From: Aquibacillus halophilus
GTDB lineage: Bacteria; Bacillota; Bacilli; Bacillales; Amphibacillaceae
Length of the DNA stretch: 64,000 nt
Assembly (NCBI RefSeq): GCF_009649745.1
Contig: NZ_WJNG01000017.1
Coordinates: forward strand, 1 to 64,000
Direction: 5' to 3'
Within the stretch, counting starts at the first letter, position 1; each line of letters opens with the position of its first letter. The notes beneath the pieces were generated by a model. The model searched no databases and was not told the DNA's origin. It saw nothing but the letters and a program-made list of their open reading frames with translations. The position numbers and the translations under genes are program-made. Shown one piece after another: positions 30,665 through 40,449 of the stretch.

Positions 30665-31954
30665 TTGAATAAAAATCGTTGGCTTATCGCTTTATCTGCA
30701 ATAGCAATCCATTTATCTATAGGTTCTGCCTACGCGTATAGTGTCTTTAAAAATCCCTTATCTGACTTATTAGGCTGGAATAGCAAAGAAGTAACATTAT
30801 CATTCACTATTGCCATTCTTTTTCTTGGATTATCTGCTGCAGTTTTTGGAAGGTTTGTGGAGAAATGGGGTCCGCGTAAATCAGCAACAATTGCTGCATT
30901 TCTTTTTTCAGCTGGTCTTTTAATTTCTGGATTAGCTATTCAGTTGGAGTCGTTGCTATTGTATTACGTTGGTTATGGAGTGATAGGGGGAATGGGTCTT
31001 GGAATCGGTTATATATCTCCGGTTTCAACACTTGTAAAATGGTTCCCTGATCGTCGAGGTCTTGCCACTGGAATGGCTGTAATGGGATTTGGTGCTGGTG
31101 CCTTAATCGCAAGTCCAGTTGCTGCCTATTTCATTCAATCTGTAGGTATTTCAACAACCTTCTACATTCTTGGTATCTCTTATTTCGTTTTAATGATAAG
31201 TGGTGCATCATATATTGCAAAGCCACCAGAAGGCTGGATGCCAAAGTCAATGCAAGAAGATTCAGCAGCAGCCATTACTGGCAAAACCAAACGTCGTCAG
31301 GAAGATCTGGCACAGTTAACTGCTAATGAAGCAGTTAAAACAAAAAGATTCTGGTTGTTATGGATTATGATGTTCATAAATATTTCGAGTGGAATTATGT
31401 TGATTTCGGTTGCATCACCAATGGCGCAAGACAAAGTCGGTATGACGGTTGTTGCTGCAGCATCCATGGTTGGATTAATGGGACTATTTAATGGTGCGGG
31501 TCGAATTTTATGGTCTTCTTTTTCCGACTATATAGGAAGAAGCAATATATTTATTATCTTCTTTTCAGTCCAACTAGTTCTGTTTTTCATGCTTCCGAGC
31601 ATATCAAATGTAATTGTTTTTCAAATCTGTATCTTTATTATTCTTACCATGTACGGTGGAGGATTTTCGTCCCTTCCAGCATTTATTGGTGACTTATTCG
31701 GTACAAAACAATTAGGAGCTATCCATGGATATATTCTTACGGCGTGGTCGAGTGCAGGTATTGCAGGTCCGATGATTGTAGCCTCAATCTATGATGCCAC
31801 TAATAGCTATAATGCAACGTTTTATATTTTTGGAATATCACTGGTTGTAGCACTTGCTACCGCGATTATGATGAAGTTAAATATCAATGAGGTCCGTGCA
31901 GGTGGAGTTGTTAAGGACCCAGTTAGCAAAAAGAAAATTGCGAAACTAGGTTGA
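30665..31954 (+). CDS. OFA-family MFS transporter (oxalate/formate antiporter type)
   Basis: A 429-residue major facilitator with 12 predicted helices. The N-terminus NRWLIALSAIAIHLSIGSAYAYSVF, read in parts, is characteristic of the OFA family, as are the loop-2 motif GRFVEKWGPRKSA and GGMGLGIGYISPVSTL. Its substrate is probably a small organic acid. The start is the TTG at 30665: AAGAGGTGAT sits just upstream, and the protein then begins MNKNRW like its relatives, whereas the GTG at 30656 lies in that site. It has its own terminator. Confidence 0.87.
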   Translation: MNKNRWLIALSAIAIHLSIGSAYAYSVFKNPLSDLLGWNSKEVTLSFTIAILFLGLSAAVFGRFVEKWGPRKSATIAAFLFSAGLLISGLAIQLESLLLYYVGYGVIGGMGLGIGYISPVSTLVKWFPDRRGLATGMAVMGFGAGALIASPVAAYFIQSVGISTTFYILGISYFVLMISGASYIAKPPEGWMPKSMQEDSAAAITGKTKRRQEDLAQLTANEAVKTKRFWLLWIMMFINISSGIMLISVASPMAQDKVGMTVVAAASMVGLMGLFNGAGRILWSSFSDYIGRSNIFIIFFSVQLVLFFMLPSISNVIVFQICIFIILTMYGGGFSSLPAFIGDLFGTKQLGAIHGYILTAWSSAGIAGPMIVASIYDATNSYNATFYIFGISLVVALATAIMMKLNINEVRAGGVVKDPVSKKKIAKLG

Positions 31955-31982
31955 TCTAGTCATCAAGAAAGTCCGAATAAGA

Positions 31983-32020
31983 GATGAAGGCGAGTAACAC
32001 TACTCACCTTCATCTTTTTT
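31983..32020 (+). terminator. Intrinsic terminator of the OFA transporter gene
   Basis: GATGAAGGCGAGTA pairs with TACTCACCTTCATC around ACAC, followed by TTTTTT. Confidence 0.93.
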
Positions 32021-32076
32021 GTATTGTGATAATCCTATCAACATTTGGGAAATGTATTGGATAAAGGAGAATAGGT

Positions 32077-32454
32077 ATGGATAACAAGATAGTTGAAGTA
32101 ACAAATACAAAGCTTACAAACCAAATAGAACAAGAAATAAAAGGTTTAGTAATAACGAAAAATTTCAGATCTGCTACGGCAGAGGAATGGTATGTTTTCT
32201 TACCTAGCTACAAAGAACCAAAAAATGGCGGAGCAGCTGCCAAAGTAATTGTTCATTATAATCTTTATGGTAATCGCGATATCTTCATAAATACTACGAT
32301 TATATTTGATGATCCTGCTTTATATAAAGCAGAGATTCATCCTATTGTATACGCAATATGTGATGAACTAGTTAACCGACTTGTTGGCTATGCGGATACG
32401 TTGCTAGCTGTGCATGCTGGAGAAAATTCATACCAGGCTGAATATAAACAATGA
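32077..32454 (+). CDS. Hypothetical protein, 125 residues
   Basis: I do not recognise this protein. It is soluble, has no signal peptide or cysteine-rich motif, and contains a central segment WYVFLPSYKEPKNGGAAAKVI followed by hydrophobic strands (DIFINTTIIFDD) and a helical region. AAAGGAG precedes the ATG. It lies 22 bases upstream of the erythromycin-esterase homologue, with no terminator between, so the two form an operon. Confidence 0.72.
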   Translation: MDNKIVEVTNTKLTNQIEQEIKGLVITKNFRSATAEEWYVFLPSYKEPKNGGAAAKVIVHYNLYGNRDIFINTTIIFDDPALYKAEIHPIVYAICDELVNRLVGYADTLLAVHAGENSYQAEYKQ

Positions 32455-32476
32455 AAACACGGAGGTAGCTAACCAA

Positions 32477-33754
32477 ATGGTAAAAAAGATAATTCAAGCA
32501 GTTCAAAAATATGCTAAACCTTTTCAAAATTCAGAAGATCTAACCCCATTAATTGACCAGATTGGTGATGCAAAAATAGTGCTGTTGGGTGAGTCAAGTC
32601 ATGGTACGTCGGAATTTTATTCTGTCAGGTCTGAGCTTTCCAAAAGACTAATTATGGAAAAAGGCTTTTCAGTTATTGCAGTGGAAGGAGACTGGCCTTC
32701 GTGTCAGCATGTTAACCGGTACATAAAAAACTATAGTAATGCCAGTTCTACTCATGAAGTTTTAAAGGAATTTAAACGCTGGCCGACTTGGATGTGGGCG
32801 AATGAAGAAATAGCAGAGTTGATTGATTGGCTAAGGGATTATAATAATGAATCAGATCTAACTCAGAAGATTGGTTTTTATGGTATTGATGTTTATAGCT
32901 TATGGGAATCTTTAGATGAAATTATGAATTATCTTGAGAAAACAGAACCAAAAGGATCCAATATAGAACTAGCCCGTAAAGCTATTGCTTGTTTTGAGCC
33001 ATTTAACAGGCAAGAGGATCAATACGCTATTTCCTCTTCATTTTTCTCGGAGGGGTGTGTGGAGGAAGTATCTAAGTTATTAGCTTCAATCCGTTCGGAA
33101 CAAAAGAATTTCCAGGTCCAACAGGAAAGTGATTTAAATATAAAAGTGAACGCAATTGTTGCAAGAAATGCAGAAAACTATTATCGTGCGATGGTAAAAA
33201 GTGATTCAGAATCATGGAACATTCGTGATAGGCATATGGTCGAAGCATTGAACGAAATTAGAAGCTATTATGGAGATGATTCTAAAGTGATTGTATGGGA
33301 GCACAATACACATGTAGGTGATGCGTCAGCAACAGATATGAAACAAGAAGGCATGATAAATGTAGGTCAACTTGTTCGAGAGCAAAATAAGGCTGAGGAT
33401 GTTTATATTATAGGATTCGGTACACATAGTGGCACGGTAACAGCTGCTGATGAATGGGGAGTAAACTTAGAGCAAATGCTAATCCCTCCAGCCCAGCGTG
33501 GATCTTGGGAAGACATAATGCATCGAGCGGGAGCATTTAATCAATTTTTAATTTTTAATGAAGAAAATAAACGCATATTTAGTGAGCTAATTGGTCATCG
33601 AGCAATCGGAGTGGTCTATAATCCTGCATATGAATCCTATGGAAATTACGTTCCATCAGTAATGTCGAATCGATATGATGCATTTATCTATATTGACAAA
33701 ACAAATGGTCTTCACCCACTTCAGTTGTCAGAAACATCTATTATTAAGCAATAA
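32477..33754 (+). CDS. Erythromycin esterase family protein
   Basis: A 425-residue member of the erythromycin esterase superfamily. Conserved elements are LLGESSHGTSEFY, the VAVEGDWP-type motif VEGDWPSC, FYGIDVYSLWES, NTHVGDA with its catalytic-region histidine, and GTHSGTV. Only some members hydrolyse macrolides. The chromosomal Bacillus types related to this one have no proven drug substrate, so resistance should not be assumed. The start at 32477 follows GGAGGT by 10 bases; an in-frame start at 32414 would overlap the upstream gene by 41 bases and lacks a site. Confidence 0.88.
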   Translation: MVKKIIQAVQKYAKPFQNSEDLTPLIDQIGDAKIVLLGESSHGTSEFYSVRSELSKRLIMEKGFSVIAVEGDWPSCQHVNRYIKNYSNASSTHEVLKEFKRWPTWMWANEEIAELIDWLRDYNNESDLTQKIGFYGIDVYSLWESLDEIMNYLEKTEPKGSNIELARKAIACFEPFNRQEDQYAISSSFFSEGCVEEVSKLLASIRSEQKNFQVQQESDLNIKVNAIVARNAENYYRAMVKSDSESWNIRDRHMVEALNEIRSYYGDDSKVIVWEHNTHVGDASATDMKQEGMINVGQLVREQNKAEDVYIIGFGTHSGTVTAADEWGVNLEQMLIPPAQRGSWEDIMHRAGAFNQFLIFNEENKRIFSELIGHRAIGVVYNPAYESYGNYVPSVMSNRYDAFIYIDKTNGLHPLQLSETSIIKQ

Positions 33755-33796
33755 AACAAGTTCTGCAACGTATCATCAATCGTTGCAGAACTTGTT
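33755..33796. terminator. Bidirectional terminator between the esterase-like gene and swrC
   Basis: A perfect 16-bp stem, AACAAGTTCTGCAACG and its complement, has a 10-base loop. It separates two convergent genes. Confidence 0.92.
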
Positions 33797-33797
33797 A

Positions 33798-36700
33798 TTA
33801 ACCTATTATCTTATTGAGTTTGGCTACTTTTGTATCTATTGAATCAGTCAATTTTTGTTTCCCTTTGCTCTTCTTTGTGAAAATTCGATAAACAGCTGGA
33901 ATAAGCAACAATGTGATTAAGGTAGCAAAAAGTAATCCTGATATAATAACTGTTGCCATCGGTGCTTGATAGTTCCCTGATGTGCCAGACGCTAAAGCTA
34001 ATGGAAGCATGCCCCCAACCGTTGTTAGGGTTGTCATAAAAATTGGTCGAATTCGGTCTTTTCCAGCTACAACTAAAGCATCTTCAACAGCATATCCCTC
34101 ATTACGAAGCTGGTTGGTACGATCCATTAAGAGTATTGCGTTGTTTAAGACAATTCCAATTAACATGACAATACCCATTCCTGACATGGCACTAAGTTCA
34201 CGTTGAGTTAAGAAAAGTCCTACAATGACTCCGACTATAGTCATTGGTATAACAGACATGACTATAAGTGGTTGAACTAAGTGATTAAATTGGACGGCCA
34301 TTACCAAATACACCAAAAATATCGCAATTGCTAACACAATAATCATGTCTTGAATCAATTGTTGTTGTTGCTCTAAATCTCCAGCAACAGAAACAGTATA
34401 GTCTGAAGGTGTTTCAAAATCATCAATTAATGCTTGAACATCACGATTGATTGCTCCTAAATCTTTGTCCTCAATATCTGCTGATACTGACATATAGCGT
34501 TCGCCATCTACGTGATTAATTTCGTTTGGTGTATTCACGTTAGTTAATGAGATAAACTCGGATAGATTTTTCTCGCCATCGCCACTAGGTACCTTGATAT
34601 TGAAAAGGTCTGATTGTGTTTCAGTTTTTTGGTCCCATCTGACAGTAACAGGCAGATTTTCATCTTCAACAATTACTTCTGTTATTGGCATGTCTAGAAA
34701 TGCTTGCTCGAGATACTGTTTTATTTGAGGTTGAGTTATACCGGCTTTGTCCATTGCATTTTGATCTAGTTCAATTACTTGTTCTTGAGTGGTACGTTTC
34801 ATCGAACTAGTTGCCCCAACAATCCCTTCAATAGCACTAAGCTCTCCAATAAAATCATCACCTAGCGCTTGTAACTCTTCAAAATCAGATCCCTTAATAT
34901 TTACCCGAACTGGATTGCCACCACCAGCACTCATAGGACTTTGGACATTTTCAATCGGATAATTTTCTTGAAGGTCTCGTAATGATCTGAATATCTCTTC
35001 ATTTATATCTGCTTGTTCTCGAGTAATCCCTTCTTCTTTTGTCATATTGATGATCGTGTAAAACATCCCTCCGTTGTCCATTACATAGTTCGTTTCAACG
35101 TCCTGAATTAAGCTAAGCTCTTCGTTCATTTTCTGGACAAGCTGTTCCTTTTCTTCAGAGGAAAGTCCTGTTTCAAGATCTACCATTATTTCAGCATACC
35201 TATTAAATACATCAGGCATGATCGTCATCGGAATTTTTGTTACTAAAAATAAGGAACTGACAAACATCAATAGGAATAGTCCTAAAACTCCAAAACTGCG
35301 GCGTTTTTTCTTTACAGTCCATGAAACAAGCTTGCTGTATCCACTAAGCATCTTACTGGGTTTGTCTTGTTTAGTGTTCGTTTTAAGTTTTAGAAATTTT
35401 TCTGAAAGAGCAGGTATTAATGAAAATGAGACGATGACAGAACTAATCAGAGTGATTGCCACCACAACAGAAAGCATGATCATGATTTGACCCATTTCTC
35501 CACCTAGCATTCCAATCGGAAGGAAAACTACTATTGTCGTTAACATAGAGGCGATTACTGCTGTAGCAACCTCTTTTGTCCCTTCAATTACAGCACTAAA
35601 CCGTTCAAGTCCTTGTTCTTTCTTGCGATAAATGGATTCAAGAATAACGATAGAGGAATCGACCATCATCCCAATCCCAAGCCCAAGTCCAATTAATGTT
35701 AAAATGTTCAAGCTGTAATCAAACATCCACATGGCAGTGAATGTCAAGAGTACTGAAGTAGGAATAGCTAATCCTACAATCAATGTTGCTCGGATATTGC
35801 GTAAAAATAGTAATAGAATAACGATAGCTATAATACTTCCAATAATTATGTTACTTGAAACCCCATCTATCGATTCTTTGACATAATCTGCTTGCGCTAC
35901 CATCTCGTTTAATTCGAAATTTCCAACCAATCCTTCACTTCGAATACTGTTAATTTCTTTCCGCACGGCTTCAGCCATATCTAATTGTGTAACATCAGAA
36001 GTACGTCCAATTTGAACAAAAACTAAATCCTTGCTGCCATCTTTCCACACATAGGAGGAGCTTTCCATTGGTTGTAATGTTACATCAGCAATTTCATCTA
36101 ACGTGATGAATTCACCCGAAACAGTGGGAATTTGAATATTTTCAATATCTTTAGCATTAGATAGTTTAGTGTTCCATCGAAGCGAAGTTAATTCATTCCC
36201 ATCGTTAATTTCTCCGATGGTAGCCTCACTATTGGATTGTTGGATGGAAGTTACTACTTGGGATACATCTAATCCCTGTTGATATACTTTTTCACGGTTA
36301 AATTCGATTACCATTTCGTTCTCAACAGCACCAACTAATGATACATCACGTACTTCAGGTAGTTCTTCTAGCCGTGGTTTTAGGGTCTCTTTTGCAAAGC
36401 TAGTCATTTCGTCCATCTCTCCACCAGATACGTCCATATAAAACTCATACTTCTGGCTAGTTCCAATTTGACCAGTTTCAACCCCTTTAATCCCAGTAAT
36501 CCCAGAGGTCGAAGAGTGAACAATCGATTCTACCTCTTTATAGACTTCATCACCTTTCCCGCGTTCAAGAGTTACTTGTAGTGAACTTCTACCTATATTA
36601 GTAGTCGATTGAATACCTTCTACACCATCAATGGATAGTATGCTTTGTTCCAGTGGTGTTGTAATTGTTCGTTCCACTTCGATTGCAGACATCTCTCCAG

Positions 36701-36851
36701 CATTAATTGACACATATGCACCGTCAAAAACCAAGGATGGCATCAATTCTTTGTCTAACTTTAATACAGCATAACTGCCAACAATAACAATCAATACAGC
36801 TAAAAGTCCAATCAAAATCTTCTTTTGTACAATAAATTTCACTAAATTCAT
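33798..36851 (-). CDS. swrC: RND-family efflux permease SwrC
   Basis: A 1017-residue proton-driven efflux pump of the resistance-nodulation-division family. Two repeats each hold one plus five membrane helices and a large outer loop. Features include VQKKILIGLLAVLIV at the N-terminus, GLGLGIGMMVDSSIVILES in TM4 with family-typical charged residues, and the second-half VIPMTIVGVIVGLF and MSGMGIVMLIGIVLNNAILLMDR segments. B. subtilis SwrC (YerP) confers surfactin resistance and supports swarming. Presence near gatCAB-dagK-rlmCD matches that genome. No membrane-fusion or outer-membrane partner is adjacent, as usual in Firmicutes. Confidence 0.9.
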   Translation of the reverse strand: MNLVKFIVQKKILIGLLAVLIVIVGSYAVLKLDKELMPSLVFDGAYVSINAGEMSAIEVERTITTPLEQSILSIDGVEGIQSTTNIGRSSLQVTLERGKGDEVYKEVESIVHSSTSGITGIKGVETGQIGTSQKYEFYMDVSGGEMDEMTSFAKETLKPRLEELPEVRDVSLVGAVENEMVIEFNREKVYQQGLDVSQVVTSIQQSNSEATIGEINDGNELTSLRWNTKLSNAKDIENIQIPTVSGEFITLDEIADVTLQPMESSSYVWKDGSKDLVFVQIGRTSDVTQLDMAEAVRKEINSIRSEGLVGNFELNEMVAQADYVKESIDGVSSNIIIGSIIAIVILLLFLRNIRATLIVGLAIPTSVLLTFTAMWMFDYSLNILTLIGLGLGIGMMVDSSIVILESIYRKKEQGLERFSAVIEGTKEVATAVIASMLTTIVVFLPIGMLGGEMGQIMIMLSVVVAITLISSVIVSFSLIPALSEKFLKLKTNTKQDKPSKMLSGYSKLVSWTVKKKRRSFGVLGLFLLMFVSSLFLVTKIPMTIMPDVFNRYAEIMVDLETGLSSEEKEQLVQKMNEELSLIQDVETNYVMDNGGMFYTIINMTKEEGITREQADINEEIFRSLRDLQENYPIENVQSPMSAGGGNPVRVNIKGSDFEELQALGDDFIGELSAIEGIVGATSSMKRTTQEQVIELDQNAMDKAGITQPQIKQYLEQAFLDMPITEVIVEDENLPVTVRWDQKTETQSDLFNIKVPSGDGEKNLSEFISLTNVNTPNEINHVDGERYMSVSADIEDKDLGAINRDVQALIDDFETPSDYTVSVAGDLEQQQQLIQDMIIVLAIAIFLVYLVMAVQFNHLVQPLIVMSVIPMTIVGVIVGLFLTQRELSAMSGMGIVMLIGIVLNNAILLMDRTNQLRNEGYAVEDALVVAGKDRIRPIFMTTLTTVGGMLPLALASGTSGNYQAPMATVIISGLLFATLITLLLIPAVYRIFTKKSKGKQKLTDSIDTKVAKLNKIIG

Positions 36852-37472
36852 AAAAATTCTCCGTTCTTCTTTAAATGAATTAAATTTCCACTAATTTCCT
36901 TTATCCATTTATTATCTTATCCTTATTGATAGTGCTTCATAATGAACCAGAGATGTATTTTTACTAAGACCAGAGACTTAGTTTTTGATTAAGATTCTTA
37001 GTTTTAAATTTAAAAACATGTAGTCAAAACTTTAATGGATGTTTCTATATGAAAAGGAGTTAATACCTAGTTGTAACAAAATGTTCAAAATTACGAATTG
37101 GTAACTTTGTGGTACAAGGGCTTTAATTAAAGGGTTTTGAAGCATTTTTTAAAAAATAAATGTTACCAATTAATTCCTTACATAATTCGTAACAATTGCA
37201 AATATGAAAATGTGATATTATCACTACCTAGATTAGAATTATTTTAATTGTATAGTTTACAAACTTAAGTGTTAAAAAAGTCTAAAAAATATCTAGGTCA
37301 ATCTGGGATTTAGAAGTCGTGTTTCATACTTCGATGTTGTAAAAAAATTTTACTCCAGAGTTTCTGCACCCCCCAAGTTTTTGATTTTGATTTTAGACTC
37401 TGTTAAAGCTTTTTGTTGTTTTTAAATTAACTCTGAATGATAAACAGAGTTTTACTTTAAAAGGAGATGAAA
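36852..37472. other. Intergenic region between divergent swrC and qoxA
   Basis: About 620 AT-rich bases hold the promoters of both flanking units. Nested inverted repeats occur at 37091-37192, and there is a 13-base palindrome GTGATATTATCAC at 37212-37224. The palindrome resembles redox-regulator sites but does not have the TGTGA-N6-TCACA spacing of Fnr. No small gene is evident. Confidence 0.5.
37091..37192. repeat. Nested inverted repeats upstream of qoxA
   Basis: TTACGAATTGGTAAC (37091-37105) is answered by GTTACCAATT (37162-37171) and AATTCGTAA (37184-37192). The inner and outer halves pair separately, giving a cruciform-like segment of about 100 bp. It could be a small mobile remnant or a regulatory region for the quinol oxidase operon. 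Confidence 0.45.
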
Positions 37473-38483
37473 GTGTTGAAGTATATTAAGTTGTTTGTCG
37501 CTCTATTCGCAGTTATCCCAGTCTTACTTCTCACTGGTTGTGAAACAAATATGGTTGTTTTCGAACCACAAGGTCCGGTAGCTAGAAGTATTATGGAACT
37601 TATCAATTGGTCTCTTATGTGGATGCTACTAGTGGTCGTAGTAGTATTTGCAATGTTTGGTTTTATTGTGTGGAAATACAGAGAGAGAAAAGAAAATATG
37701 AATTATGAGCCTCCGGAAGAACACGGAAACACATTATTTGAGATTATTTGGACTGCAATTCCAATTCTAATTGTTATTGCATTAATTATTCCTACAGTTA
37801 AAACTCTTTACGCACTGGAGGAAGTACCTGAAGGTTATGAAAATGAAGAACCATTAACGGTTCATGTGACAGCAGCTGATTGGAAATGGATTTTTAGTTA
37901 TCCCGAGCAAGGAATTGAGACAGTAAATTATGTGAATATCCCTGAGGATAGACCGGTTAACTTTAAATTGACTTCTGCAGGCACCATGCAATCATTTTGG
38001 GTGCCAGCACTAGCTGGGCAAAAATATGCAATGGCTAAAATGGAAACGCAGCTTATTTTAGTTGCAGAGAATCCTGGTTCATATGTTGGTAAGAATTCCA
38101 ATTTTAATGGTCGTGGCTATACTGGCATGGAATTTGAAGTTCTTGCTCAAACACAGCAAGATTTTAATCAGTGGATAGCCGATGTGAAGAATACGGCACC
38201 TGTATTAACAGAGGAGAAATATGAAGAAATGTTAAAACCAACTCACCTTGGCCGATTAACATTTAAAAATACTCATTTAGCTTGGGTAAATCATGCAGAT
38301 GAGGATGCACAGACATATACAAATCCTGAATTGTATCGTTATAACGGATACCAAGGGAAGACCTTTGAAGAAGAAGATAATTATATGAACGAAAATAGCG
38401 AAACAGAATCAGGTGACCATCATCATGAAGAAAATCATGATGATCATGGTAATCATGGAGGTGACGATCATGGGCAACATTAA
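37473..38483 (+). CDS. qoxA: Quinol oxidase subunit II QoxA
   Basis: A 336-residue lipoprotein subunit of the aa3-600 menaquinol oxidase. The signal peptide ends in lipobox LLLTGC, two membrane helices follow, and then the extracellular cupredoxin domain. The cysteine ligands of the CuA centre found in cytochrome c oxidase are missing, which marks it as a quinol oxidase. The C-terminal 25 residues are extremely His/Asp-rich (DHHHEENHDDHGNH...). AAGGAG abuts the ATG at 37467, so the GTG at 37473 (6 bases away) is the better start; the TTG at 37476 is also possible. Confidence 0.93.
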   Translation: MLKYIKLFVALFAVIPVLLLTGCETNMVVFEPQGPVARSIMELINWSLMWMLLVVVVVFAMFGFIVWKYRERKENMNYEPPEEHGNTLFEIIWTAIPILIVIALIIPTVKTLYALEEVPEGYENEEPLTVHVTAADWKWIFSYPEQGIETVNYVNIPEDRPVNFKLTSAGTMQSFWVPALAGQKYAMAKMETQLILVAENPGSYVGKNSNFNGRGYTGMEFEVLAQTQQDFNQWIADVKNTAPVLTEEKYEEMLKPTHLGRLTFKNTHLAWVNHADEDAQTYTNPELYRYNGYQGKTFEEEDNYMNENSETESGDHHHEENHDDHGNHGGDDHGQH

Positions 38484-40449
38484 ATGGGACGAGTTTTTTA
38501 TTACCGGTGATCCACTTATTTTAGGAGCTCAAGTTTCTATTGCTCTTACGATGTTAGGTGTTTTATTTGGATTAACATACCTTAAGAAATGGAAATGGAT
38601 TTGGAGAGAATGGATTACAACAGTTGATCATAAACGAATCGGAATCATGTATATTATTGCAGCTATATTGATGTTTTTCCGTGGTGGTATTGATGGATTA
38701 TTAATGAAAGCACAAACCTCTAGACCTGAAATGGGGTTGTTAAGCTCTCAACACTATAATGAGATATTTACTACTCATGGTGTAATCATGATCTTGTTTA
38801 TGGCTATGCCATTTCTAATTGGTTTAATGAACGTAGTTATTCCATTGCAAATTGGAGCAAGAGATGTAGCGTTCCCACAATTAAATGCATTAAGTTTTTG
38901 GTTATTCTTTAGTGGGGCAATGCTTTTCAATATCTCTTTTGTGATTGGCGGCTCTCCTGATGCTGGGTGGACATCTTATTTCCCGCTTGCAGGGAAAGAG
39001 TTTAGTCCTAGCATTGCAAATAATTACTATGCGATTGCCTTACAGATTGCGGGAATTGGTACCCTAATGACGGGGATTAACTTCATTGTCACTATTTTAA
39101 AGATGAGAACAAAAGGTATGACATTAATGAGAATGCCGATGTTCACATGGACTGCTTTAGTTACTTCAGGTATTATTGTCGCTGCTTTCCCGATCTTTAC
39201 AGTAGCACTAGCATTAATGAAATTTGACCGTTTATTTGGAACTCATTTTTTCACTGTTTCTAGTGGTGGTTCGGATATGCTATGGGCTAACTTATTTTGG
39301 CTGTGGGGACATCCAGAAGTTTATATTGTAGCACTACCTGCCTTTGGTATATTCTCAGAAGTAATTGCGACGTTTTCACGTAAACAATTATTCGGGTATA
39401 AATCGATGGTATATGCAACTGTAGGAATTGCATTATTGAGCATGGTTGTCTGGGTTCACCATTTCTATACAATGGGATCTGGTCCGGGTGTTAACTCTTT
39501 CTTCTCTTTAACAACAATGCTAATTGCTGTACCAACAGGTATTAAAATATTCAACTGGCTTTTCACGATGAGAAAAGGAAGGATAAAATTGTCTTCAGCA
39601 ATGCTGTGGGCGTTGGCATTCATTCCTACTTTTACTATTGGTGGTGTAACGGGAGTAATGCTAGCGATGGGTGCAGCTGACTTCCAATATCACAATACAC
39701 TTTTCTTGGTAGCACACTTTCACTATGTTCTTATACCAGGTGTAGTATTTGCGGTGTTTGCAGGCTTGTATTATTGGTGGCCTAAGATGTTTGGTCATAT
39801 GCTTAACGAGCGCCTTGGAAAATGGCATTTTTGGTTATTTAATATAGGTTTTAACGTAACATTTATGCCAATGTTCTTCTTGGGATTGAATGGTGCCGTC
39901 CGACGTTCTTACACGTACTCTGCAGAGTCAGGATTCGCGCCGTTATTCCTTCTTTCAGCAATTGGATCAGTTATTTTAGCAGCAGGCTTTGCAGTTTTCT
40001 GTTATAACATTTATTGGAGCATTCGCTACGCTGACCGCAACATTTCAAGTGACCCTTGGGATGCTAGAACACTAGAATGGGCGACAGCTTCACCAGTTCA
40101 GCATTACAATTTTGCTAAGCTTCCTGAAGTTAAATCGTTCGATGCATTCTGGCAAATGAAAAAAAATAATGAAGGATTAACGTTGAAAGATAGCGAAATT
40201 GAGGAGATTCACATGCCTAGTAACTCAGGCCAGCCTTTCATGATGTGTGTTATTTTCGGTGTTGTTGGGTTCTTCCTCGTGTTTGAATGGTTTATCCCTG
40301 CTGCCATAGCTTCTGTAGGGATTATCGTTGGATTAATCTATCGTTCGTTTGATTATAACGATGGATATCACATACCTGTTGAAGAAATCTCAAAAACTGA
40401 AAGTACTTGGAGAAATGAGAAAGGGGAGGTGCATAAACATGTCGGCTAA
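38470..40449 (+). CDS. qoxB: Quinol oxidase subunit I QoxB
   Basis: A 659-residue heme-copper oxidase core with about 15 membrane helices that reduces oxygen and pumps protons. Visible are the low-spin heme histidine in TTHGVIMIL, the CuB/cross-link motif WGHPEVYIVALPAFG, the HH pair in VWVHHFYTMG, and the heme a3 ligand region LVAHFHYVLI. The ATG at 38470 follows GGAGGTGA by 5 bases and overlaps the end of qoxA by 14 bases. A longer in-frame start exists but would begin deep inside qoxA. Confidence 0.97.
   Translation: MGNIKWDEFFITGDPLILGAQVSIALTMLGVLFGLTYLKKWKWIWREWITTVDHKRIGIMYIIAAILMFFRGGIDGLLMKAQTSRPEMGLLSSQHYNEIFTTHGVIMILFMAMPFLIGLMNVVIPLQIGARDVAFPQLNALSFWLFFSGAMLFNISFVIGGSPDAGWTSYFPLAGKEFSPSIANNYYAIALQIAGIGTLMTGINFIVTILKMRTKGMTLMRMPMFTWTALVTSGIIVAAFPIFTVALALMKFDRLFGTHFFTVSSGGSDMLWANLFWLWGHPEVYIVALPAFGIFSEVIATFSRKQLFGYKSMVYATVGIALLSMVVWVHHFYTMGSGPGVNSFFSLTTMLIAVPTGIKIFNWLFTMRKGRIKLSSAMLWALAFIPTFTIGGVTGVMLAMGAADFQYHNTLFLVAHFHYVLIPGVVFAVFAGLYYWWPKMFGHMLNERLGKWHFWLFNIGFNVTFMPMFFLGLNGAVRRSYTYSAESGFAPLFLLSAIGSVILAAGFAVFCYNIYWSIRYADRNISSDPWDARTLEWATASPVQHYNFAKLPEVKSFDAFWQMKKNNEGLTLKDSEIEEIHMPSNSGQPFMMCVIFGVVGFFLVFEWFIPAAIASVGIIVGLIYRSFDYNDGYHIPVEEISKTESTWRNEKGEVHKHVG

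Noticed and set aside
32477-33754. Macrolide resistance gene
   Set aside because: Family membership alone does not show drug hydrolysis; it is a chromosomal homologue in an ordinary context without mobile-element signs.
37211-37224. Fnr box upstream of qoxA
   Set aside because: GTGATATTATCAC is palindromic but lacks the TGTGA-N6-TCACA spacing.
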